Assembly: GCA_028067895.1 (NCBI GenBank)
Contig: JAPTUI010000082.1
Span: forward strand, 1 to 12,323
DNA length: 12,323 nucleotides
Direction: 5' to 3'
From: Pseudomonadota bacterium
GTDB taxonomy: Bacteria; Pseudomonadota; Gammaproteobacteria; Steroidobacterales; Steroidobacteraceae
The notes under the pieces were generated by a model. The model was not told the DNA's origin. It did not search any database and saw nothing but the letters and a program-made list of their open reading frames with translations. Made by a program: the position numbers and the translations under genes. Below, piece by piece: positions 7,529-12,323 of this stretch. The stretch's first letter is position 1. Every line of letters begins with the position of its first letter.

Positions 7529-8761
7529 ATGGACCGTCGAAACAATCCGTACGCGCCGGGGGCCGGCCTTCAGCCCCCTGAGCTCGCCGGCCGCGACCGC
7601 CTGATCGAAGACGCCTCTACCGACATGGACCGGCTTCTCGGTCATCGACCCGTCAAGGGCATGATGCTCCTCGGACTACGTGGGGTCGGCAAGACGGTGG
7701 TCTTGAACCGACTGTGGCGTACCGCGGCGGATAAAGGCCTTCAGACCACGAAGGTCGAAGCGCCCGAGGGCGGGGCGCTACCGCAACTGCTCGCGCCCGA
7801 ATTGCGCCGAATTCTGTACGCACTCGATCTACAGGCGGCCGCGACTCACCACATGCGCGAGGCCGCCTCGGCGTTGCGCAACTTCGTCAGCGTCTTCAAG
7901 GTCAAGATCGGCGAGGTCGATTTCGGCATCGAGCCTACTCCGGGCTACGCCGATACCGGTCAGCTCGAGCAGGACTTGCCCGATCTCATCGAAGCGGTCG
8001 CGGTCGCCGCCGAGGAGCGCAAGTCGGCCATATGCCTGTTCATCGACGAGCTGCAGTATCTGTCGCGTGAGGAGCTCGCCGCGCTCATTGTCGCGTGCCA
8101 CGAGGTGGCGCAGCGAAACCTGCCATTTCTACTGATCGGCGCGGGTCTTCCGCAGCTTGCCGCGCTCGCCGGTAATGCCAAATCGTACGCGGAGCGCCTC
8201 TTCACGTATCCCGAAATGGGCCCTCTCGATCCCGTGGCGGCCCGAGACGCGCTCGTGCATCCGGCCCGTCACCTCGGCGTTGTGTTCGAGGAAGAGGCGG
8301 TGGACGCGGTCTTGCGGGTCACCGAGTGCTACCCCTACTTCCTGCAGGAATGGGGGTTTCATGTCTGGAATCTTGCCCCTGCGGGACGGATTCGGCGCGT
8401 GGATGTCGAGCAGGTGAGCCCTGCGGTCGTCGAGCATCTCGATGCGAATTTCTTTCGTGTTCGATTCGAACGCCTGACCGCCCTGCAGCAGAAGTATTTG
8501 CGTGCCATGGCAGAGCTCGGACCGGGACCGCACAAAACGGGCGACATCGCGGCCACCCTCGGCGTCAAAGCGGCCGCCGTTGCAACCTCTCGCCAGCAGC
8601 TGATCGACAAAGGCATGGTTTGGAGCCAACGACATGGGGAGACCGCGTTCACGGTGCCGATGTTCGATGCCTTCATGAGGCGACAGATGCCGATCTTCGC
8701 AAGGCACAAACCGAAGCGCCGACGTTCCCGTTTAAGCCGGGCGCAAATGCGCGGAAAGTGA
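7529..8761 (+). CDS. AAA ATPase, Orc1/Cdc6-like, with C-terminal winged helix
   Basis: 410-residue nucleotide-dependent switch ATPase. Walker A is GLRGVGKT (49-56), Walker B is LFIDELQYL (D173, E174), and LLIGAGLPQL (201-210) sits where sensor 1 is expected. After an alpha-helical lid region, about 315-385 (LTALQQKYLRAMAELG through DIAATLGVKAAAVATSRQQL) reads as a winged helix-turn-helix. The tail is very basic (KPKRRRSRLSRAQ), consistent with nucleic-acid binding. The N-terminus NPYAPGAGLQPPELAGRD is characteristic of this AAA_16/Orc-like group, so the ATG at 7529 is likely correct although no Shine-Dalgarno site precedes it. It follows the helicase gene by 225 bp and precedes the next gene by 78 bp. 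The family is widespread and mostly uncharacterised. It may load or gate the helicase-nuclease, or act independently. Confidence 0.82.
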   Translation: MDRRNNPYAPGAGLQPPELAGRDRLIEDASTDMDRLLGHRPVKGMMLLGLRGVGKTVVLNRLWRTAADKGLQTTKVEAPEGGALPQLLAPELRRILYALDLQAAATHHMREAASALRNFVSVFKVKIGEVDFGIEPTPGYADTGQLEQDLPDLIEAVAVAAEERKSAICLFIDELQYLSREELAALIVACHEVAQRNLPFLLIGAGLPQLAALAGNAKSYAERLFTYPEMGPLDPVAARDALVHPARHLGVVFEEEAVDAVLRVTECYPYFLQEWGFHVWNLAPAGRIRRVDVEQVSPAVVEHLDANFFRVRFERLTALQQKYLRAMAELGPGPHKTGDIAATLGVKAAAVATSRQQLIDKGMVWSQRHGETAFTVPMFDAFMRRQMPIFARHKPKRRRSRLSRAQMRGK

Positions 8762-8839
8762 TGCCGCGCGGTGAGTCTGAGAGCATCGTTGACGAGCCGC
8801 TCCCGCGGACGAAGGCTTGGCGCGTGCCATACTGATCCA

Positions 8840-9727
8840 ATGTACGCCGGAACTATTTCGATGAACATGGAATTCCGAAGTCGACAGATCGCTGAGCTGC
8901 GCGTAAGCGGTCTGAGGGCCCTGCGCGGGCTCGGATTCAGCCGACTGCAGTTCATTCTCGAGGTCGACCTGGCCGCGTCGCCGAACTCTCCGGTGTTGCT
9001 CGCGCATCTCGTTGCCGATGTGGCCATAGGTGGGGCAGGGGGCGGCCAGCAGCTGCTTGGCAAAGCCGCTCCGCAGAGCAGCTGGTGTGTGTTCACGTTG
9101 GACCATCCACACAAAGTACCTGTGTGGTTGGAGCTCGATCTCGCGGGCGAGCAACTCGAGGCGCTCGAGCGCCTTCGCGCCGGCGGCCCTCTGACCTTTC
9201 AGTTCCACGTGAGTTTGCAGCTGCGCCAAGACGCCGAGGTGGTAACCAGATCTCAGGTCCTCCGCCTTGACGTCGATATCACGCAATGGGCGACGGTTCT
9301 GAAGGAGATTGGCTACCTTGATTTACTGGTCGTCGCCGTGGAACTGCCGATCGACGCGCCCGATACATATCGCCATGCCATCACCGAGCTGCGCGAAGCG
9401 CATAAGGATCTTCACGCCGGCCGTTACGACACCACGGTCATGCGTTGCCGGCGGGCGATGGAGAGTGTCGGGACGCAGGTTTCGGACGACGCCGGTCAGG
9501 GCCGGATCAGGAAGGCTTTCGCGGAGAGCAAAAGCAGCCGCGAAGCCATGACGAAGTTCGACCGGGCAGAACTCGTGCGTGGCGCCATTGCCAATTACAG
9601 CAACCTCGCGCACCACATGGACGGGGATGGCGCCCCGGAATGCTTCAGCCGTCAGGATGCGCTATTCGTCCTTACGGCGGCCGCGGGCGTGATCTGGGAA
9701 GCGAGCGCCAGAATTCCAGCGCGGTGA
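8840..9727 (+). CDS. Uncharacterised protein, C-terminal helical domain possibly HEPN-like
   Basis: Not recognised as a named family. The 295-residue reading has an N-terminal part (about 1-165) with alternating hydrophobic strands such as VPVWLELDL and PLTFQFHVSLQL, suggesting a beta-rich sensor-like domain. A helical C-terminal part (about 175-290) carries ITELREAHKDLHAGRYDTTV, MRCRRAMESVG and RGAIANYSNLAHHMDGDG. The Arg-rich first helix and the N..NLAHH segment resemble HEPN or DUF4145-type domains found in RNases and defence proteins, but the spacing from R248 to H258 is longer than the usual R-x4-6-H, so this is tentative. No signal peptide or membrane segment is evident. The start is unsure: GTG 8771, ATG 8840 and ATG 8861 are in frame. 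The 8771 extension is Arg/Ser-rich and unconvincing; 8861 has only a weak GGA 9 bases upstream. It is the last + strand gene of the cargo block. Confidence 0.72.
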   Translation: MYAGTISMNMEFRSRQIAELRVSGLRALRGLGFSRLQFILEVDLAASPNSPVLLAHLVADVAIGGAGGGQQLLGKAAPQSSWCVFTLDHPHKVPVWLELDLAGEQLEALERLRAGGPLTFQFHVSLQLRQDAEVVTRSQVLRLDVDITQWATVLKEIGYLDLLVVAVELPIDAPDTYRHAITELREAHKDLHAGRYDTTVMRCRRAMESVGTQVSDDAGQGRIRKAFAESKSSREAMTKFDRAELVRGAIANYSNLAHHMDGDGAPECFSRQDALFVLTAAAGVIWEASARIPAR

Positions 9728-9741
9728 ACCGCGCGGATTTT
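9719..9741 (+). terminator. Possible terminator hairpin spanning the stop codon of the 8840 gene
   Basis: GCGCGG (9719-9724) and CCGCGC (9729-9734) pair across a TGAA loop, and TTTT follows shortly after. The TGA stop codon (9725-9727) lies in the loop. The T-run is short and offset, so strength is doubtful, but the site suits the convergent junction with the - strand gene ending at 9819. Confidence 0.4.
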
Positions 9742-9818
9742 GGCCCTCTCAGGTTTGAGGGTGGAACGTCCGCTGACGACCCGGAAGGCGTCTGGCGTCG
9801 CGGCCGCGCTGTTGCTCG

Positions 9819-10787
9819 TCATCCGGCAATACGGAATTGTCGGCCGTCGTTCTGCGCTCGGATCGCGCTCGCCCACTGTAGCCTGGCCGTGTGGGCCTGA
9901 GTCGCTGTCGGTGCATGACCGCTTATCAGCTCGAGCGTCACGGCTGCGGCGGTTTCTTGCGCTTGCTCGTTGCTTGAAGCCCAGCAGACAGCGCGCAGGT
10001 TTTCGGGCCGCAGGAAGGCGTCGAGCGATGCGTGGAGTTCATCGAGGTCGGCTTCACACCGGTTGATGTCACCAATCTCATCCGCCCATTGTCGGAGGAT
10101 TCTTTCCGGCAGGTCACGGGAGGCCTGTGCCGCATTTCGCGCCTCTCGAGAGGCTTTCAGTCTGCCGCCTATATCCCGAAGGCGCTCGCCGTCGAAGACG
10201 TCAACTCCCGCGATTACCGCATTGGTCGATGGAATCCATTCCCCGTGCTCTCGGCCTTCCTCGTCGACCTCAATGCGCTGAAATTCCGCCACGATCCGTC
10301 GGTTACCCGTCTTCGCCATGTCTTGCAGCCGCCGGCGAATTGTCTTGGGCCACAGGTCGCGAATGCGGGCGATTTCCGAACGCAGGGCCCGGTGCCGACC
10401 GATCGCCTCTTCGATGCGGGAGGCGAGCGCCGTATCCCCGAGATATCCCTCGAGCCGGGCAACCAGTTCGTCGATACGCAGCTCGCGTCGTACCCGAGCG
10501 CGCTCCGCTGTGAACGTTCGATCGGCACCGAAGTTCTGGGCCGCGCAATCGCCGCCGATATATCCCTCTGCGCCGTCTTTCCTGCGGGCGACCCAGCCGT
10601 GCCAATGAACCTGGCCGCAGACGCTACCGTTTGTGACGAGCTGGCACTTGACCCGCTCGCTTTCCGGGAACACGTAGGCGCCGACAAGGCCCCCGAACTC
10701 GGCGAGCGTGATGCCGCAGCTGGGATCGAAGCTCCCGCGCGTCTCGACCTCTCCGCGGCTCCGGAACTGCTGGGCACGACCGGTCAT
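9819..10787 (-). CDS. Uncharacterised protein with N-terminal Cys/His cluster and helical body
   Basis: No named family recognised. The 322-residue product begins with a segment rich in potential metal ligands: C48, C57, H61, H63 and C81, in KCQLVTNGSVCGQVHWHGW and GYIGGDCAAQNF, which could form a small zinc-binding unit. From about residue 90 on it is Arg/Glu-rich and probably helical or coiled coil. It runs in the same direction as mobC, 101 bp downstream of it, so it may belong to the mobilization operon, perhaps as a leading-region or DNA-binding accessory protein. A stop codon three codons before the ATG fixes the upstream limit. No Shine-Dalgarno site is seen. A long opposite-strand frame (10032-10820) competes, but it lacks family-like motifs while this strand has plausible protein features. 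The gene call is fairly safe; the function is unknown. Confidence 0.68.
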   Translation of the reverse strand: MTGRAQQFRSRGEVETRGSFDPSCGITLAEFGGLVGAYVFPESERVKCQLVTNGSVCGQVHWHGWVARRKDGAEGYIGGDCAAQNFGADRTFTAERARVRRELRIDELVARLEGYLGDTALASRIEEAIGRHRALRSEIARIRDLWPKTIRRRLQDMAKTGNRRIVAEFQRIEVDEEGREHGEWIPSTNAVIAGVDVFDGERLRDIGGRLKASREARNAAQASRDLPERILRQWADEIGDINRCEADLDELHASLDAFLRPENLRAVCWASSNEQAQETAAAVTLELISGHAPTATQAHTARLQWASAIRAQNDGRQFRIAG

Positions 10788-10827
10788 GGGGTTTTATCAG
10801 GGTGGTTCAGTGGGGGTTGATCGGTCA

Positions 10828-10861
10828 GCGTGTACCGAAACGGCATGGATCCGGTACACGC
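10828..10861. repeat. 10-bp perfect inverted repeat between mobC and the next gene
   Basis: GCGTGTACCG (10828-10837) and CGGTACACGC (10852-10861) are perfect complements around a 14-bp centre, about 27 bp downstream of the mobC stop on the - strand. No T-run follows, so a standard terminator is unlikely. It could be a dimeric repressor site for the 9819-10787 gene, an attenuating or RNA-protecting hairpin, or a recombination site. Confidence 0.55.
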
Positions 10862-10888
10862 ACATTGGGTCGGAACCTATGGGTGTCG

Positions 10889-11173
10889 TCAGGACTTCTC
10901 GGTGCGCCGCGTCGCGGGGAGGTCGAATAGCGCTCGGTCATCGGCACGCTCGAGGGTCTCGTCCAGCCAAGCGCGCAGCTCGGCTTCCGGTAACCGGCCC
11001 TGTTCGACCCGGGCCAGCACGATTGCGCCGACGAGCACCTTGCGCCGGGTGTCTTCCTTGCGAAATCGTCGCGCGTCGAGCGTCCGCCTGCGCGCCTCCA
11101 CCCGCTGCTGTTTCGCCTTGAGCTGCTTCAGCCGCTCCTCCAAGGCGCTGATGCGGTCGTCGAGCTTGGGCAT
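10889..11173 (-). CDS. mobC: MobC, relaxosome accessory protein (RSF1010 type)
   Basis: Accessory protein that in RSF1010 helps open the DNA at oriT so that the relaxase can cut. The product is 94 residues, the length I recall for RSF1010 MobC. It shares the arrangement of an N-terminal coiled coil (RISALEERLKQLKAKQQRVE, about 7-26), the block DTRRKVLVGAIVLARVEQG (about 41-59), an acidic helix, and the closing signature ERADDRALFDLP (about 75-86). The start at 11173 is chosen because GGAGG lies 8 bases upstream; a longer reading from 11266 adds a 31-residue stretch with no such support. The gene diverges from the relaxase gene with oriT between, as in RSF1010. TTGTCC and TAGGCT spaced 16 bp on the - strand just beyond nic might be a weak promoter. 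TraD-type proteins of Ti plasmids are related in sequence and are the alternative name. Confidence 0.85.
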   Translation of the reverse strand: MPKLDDRISALEERLKQLKAKQQRVEARRRTLDARRFRKEDTRRKVLVGAIVLARVEQGRLPEAELRAWLDETLERADDRALFDLPATRRTEKS

Positions 11174-11181
11174 GGTGGCAG

Positions 11182-11186
11182 CCTCC
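11182..11186 (-). promoter_or_regulatory. Ribosome binding site fixing the mobC start
   Basis: On the - strand the sequence is GGAGG, 8 bases before the ATG at 11173. It supports the 94-residue form of MobC over the longer in-frame reading. Confidence 0.7.
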
Positions 11187-11344
11187 ATCTTGAGCGTGAC
11201 ATTTTGATACACGTCGGCGGTGCCTGAGGCGTTCGGAGCGTGATGTCGGGTTGCTGTTGGTGTCATTTGGCCCGAGGAATCGCGAGCGTCTAGCGTACCC
11301 GCGTCGAGCGGTGTAGCCTAGTGATCAGTGCAGTGGGGACAAAA

Positions 11345-11380
11345 GCGCACTTATGCAAACCCTCGAAGACTCGGGTTTGC
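11345..11380 (-). other. oriT: oriT: MobQ/RSF1010-type nic core with adjacent inverted repeat
   Basis: On the - strand, an 8-bp perfect inverted repeat (GCAAACCC and GGGTTTGC, arms at 11373-11380 and 11355-11362, 10-base loop) is followed one base after the arm by TAAGTGCGC (11353-11345). This is the arrangement of RSF1010/pTF1-type origins of transfer: the relaxase binds the hairpin and cuts just after the GCGC end of the core. The site lies between divergent mobC and mobA, where it is expected. The order implies that the - strand is the transferred strand and that mobC enters the recipient first and mobA last. Confidence 0.88.
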
Positions 11381-11460
11381 GGGCCATCGCCAGAATGCGG
11401 CTCCGGCGCTTCGTTTCGGCTTTGGGCCCGACGGCGAGGAATGGCCGTCCGGTGCGTCGG

Positions 11461-11487
11461 GGGTCGGCGGCTCGGCGCCGCCCACCC
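11461..11487 (+). repeat. Strong GC hairpin in the mobA leader
   Basis: GGGT and GGCGGC pair with GCCGCC and ACCC around a 5-base loop, with one internal C/C mismatch. The hairpin lies between oriT and the mobA start, ending about 73 bases before its ribosome site. No T-run follows. It could limit relaxase expression or bind a mobilization protein; in such GC-rich DNA chance is also possible. Confidence 0.4.
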
Positions 11488-11559
11488 CCACGGAGCGGGA
11501 AGACCGGCCCCCGCGCAGGGAGGCGCGCGGCCTTGGCGAGTTGGGCGTTGCGAGCGAGT

Positions 11560-11565
11560 AGGAGG
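11560..11565 (+). promoter_or_regulatory. Ribosome binding site for the GTG start of mobA
   Basis: A perfect AGGAGG with 8 bases to the GTG at 11574. It settles the start of the relaxase gene, which has no ATG nearby in frame. Confidence 0.8.
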
Positions 11566-11573
11566 CGGCCCTC

Positions 11574-12323
11574 GTGGCCAGCTATCACCTCAGCGTCAAG
11601 TCCGTGAGCCGCAGCGCGGGACGCAGCGCGACGGCCGCGGCGGCCTATCGCGCCGCCGATCGCATCCGGGATGAGCGCACCGGGGAGCTGTGGGACTTCA
11701 GGCGCAAGGGCGGTGTCGAGCACCGCGAGATAGTGCTGCCGCCCGCGGCACCGGCGTGGGCGGCTCGGCGGGAGGCGCTCTGGAATGCGGCCGAGGCGGC
11801 GGAACGGCGCAAGAATTCCACCGTTGCGCGCGAGTTCGAGATCGCGCTGCCGGCGGAGCTGAGCGCGGGGGAGCGCCGGGAGCTTGCGATCCGGTTCGCC
11901 CGGGAGTTGGTCGACCGGCATGGTTTTGTCGCCGATGTGTGTCTGCACCAGCCAGGCAGGGGAGGGGACCGGCGTAATCATCATGCGCACATCTTGTGCT
12001 CGACCCGGCGGTTGACGGCCGAGGGGTTCGCGGCGAAGACGCGCGAGCTCGATGACCTGAAACGAGGTCCGGCGGAGGTCACGCGCTGGCGGGCGCGCTG
12101 GGCGGAGTTGCAGAACGAGCGGCTCGCCGATCATGGGTGCGCGGAACGGGTGGATCACCGCAGTCTCGAGGCCCAGGGTCTCGAGCGGGTGCCCACGCAT
12201 CACAAGGGGCCGGCGATCACCGCGCTCGAGCGGCGGGGAATCGAGACCCGGGTGGGATGGCGATTCGAGGAGGAGCGGCGGCTTGAGGCACAGCTGCGGC
12301 TCGAGCGGGCGGCCGAGCTCGGG
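11574..12323 (+). CDS. mobA: MobA/MobL family relaxase, N-terminal part (cut by the window end)
   Basis: DNA relaxase of the MobQ class: it cuts one strand at nic, stays bound to the 5' end through a tyrosine and leads the strand into the recipient. 250 codons are visible without a stop; relatives are several hundred residues longer. MASYHLSVKS at the N-terminus matches the opening of RSF1010 MobA, and Tyr25 in the AAAAYRAADR segment falls at the position of its catalytic tyrosine. The metal-binding histidine motif is HQPGRGGDRRNHHAHIL, with H125, H137 and H139 as likely ligands. Further on, DHRSLEAQGLERVP and the GP..T.LERRGIETR segment follow the same order as in RSF1010 MobA. The start is GTG with AGGAGG 8 bases upstream. 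It is divergent from mobC across oriT. A primase or helicase domain may follow beyond the window. Confidence 0.93.
   Translation, partial: MASYHLSVKSVSRSAGRSATAAAAYRAADRIRDERTGELWDFRRKGGVEHREIVLPPAAPAWAARREALWNAAEAAERRKNSTVAREFEIALPAELSAGERRELAIRFARELVDRHGFVADVCLHQPGRGGDRRNHHAHILCSTRRLTAEGFAAKTRELDDLKRGPAEVTRWRARWAELQNERLADHGCAERVDHRSLEAQGLERVPTHHKGPAITALERRGIETRVGWRFEEERRLEAQLRLERAAELG

Noticed and set aside
8761..8835. 24-codon frame starting at the stop of the AAA gene
   Set aside because: Too short and without a ribosome site or recognisable sequence; kept as intergenic.
10032..10820. 262-residue frame on the + strand opposite the 9819-10787 gene
   Set aside because: It has no recognisable motif or ribosome site and lies wholly within or beside a - strand gene that has a plausible Cys/His cluster and fits the mobC operon direction.
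11325..12203. 292-residue frame on the - strand across oriT and mobA
   Set aside because: It is antisense to a clear relaxase with catalytic tyrosine and histidine motif; long antisense frames are expected in GC-rich DNA.
1..12323. CRISPR arrays, tRNA or rRNA genes, transposases
   Set aside because: No regularly spaced long repeats, no tRNA-like cloverleaf or rRNA segments and no DDE-type transposase or integrase were seen.

Overview
The window is a stretch of GC-rich proteobacterial plasmid, or of a mobilizable element built like one. The composition, the RepA_C-type initiator, the BrnT/BrnA pair and the RSF1010-like (MobQ) mobilization locus all fit a beta- or gammaproteobacterium, but no single gene fixes the genus. 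No rRNA, tRNA, CRISPR array or insertion sequence was seen.

Layout from left to right. (1) Replication: a RepA-type plasmid initiator (6-1241), then about 615 bp without a credible gene (1242-1856). That gap holds an AT-rich patch, three A-tracts spaced 11 bp apart and a 10-bp tandem repeat, so it may be origin-related. (2) Stability: a brnT toxin gene overlapping its brnA antitoxin gene (1857-2439). (3) Cargo: three genes on the + strand. They are a 1549-residue SF1 helicase with a C-terminal Vsr/DUF559-like nuclease domain (2654-7303), an Orc1/Cdc6-like AAA ATPase with a C-terminal winged helix (7529-8761), and a 295-residue protein of unknown function whose C-terminal part may be HEPN-like (8840-9727). 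(4) Mobilization: an unrecognised Cys/His-containing gene (9819-10787, - strand) lies downstream of mobC (10889-11173, - strand). The latter diverges from a MobA/MobL relaxase gene (11574 to the window edge, + strand), with an oriT of RSF1010 layout between them.

How it fits together: repA and brnTA maintain the element. MobA and MobC would process the oriT so that a helper conjugation system can move it. The helicase-nuclease cassette is the accessory load, and its domain content and position point to a defence-type function against foreign nucleic acid. This is inference; no partner combination identical to a system I can name was recognised. The relaxase gene uses a GTG start and is cut off by the window end, so it is easy to miss.
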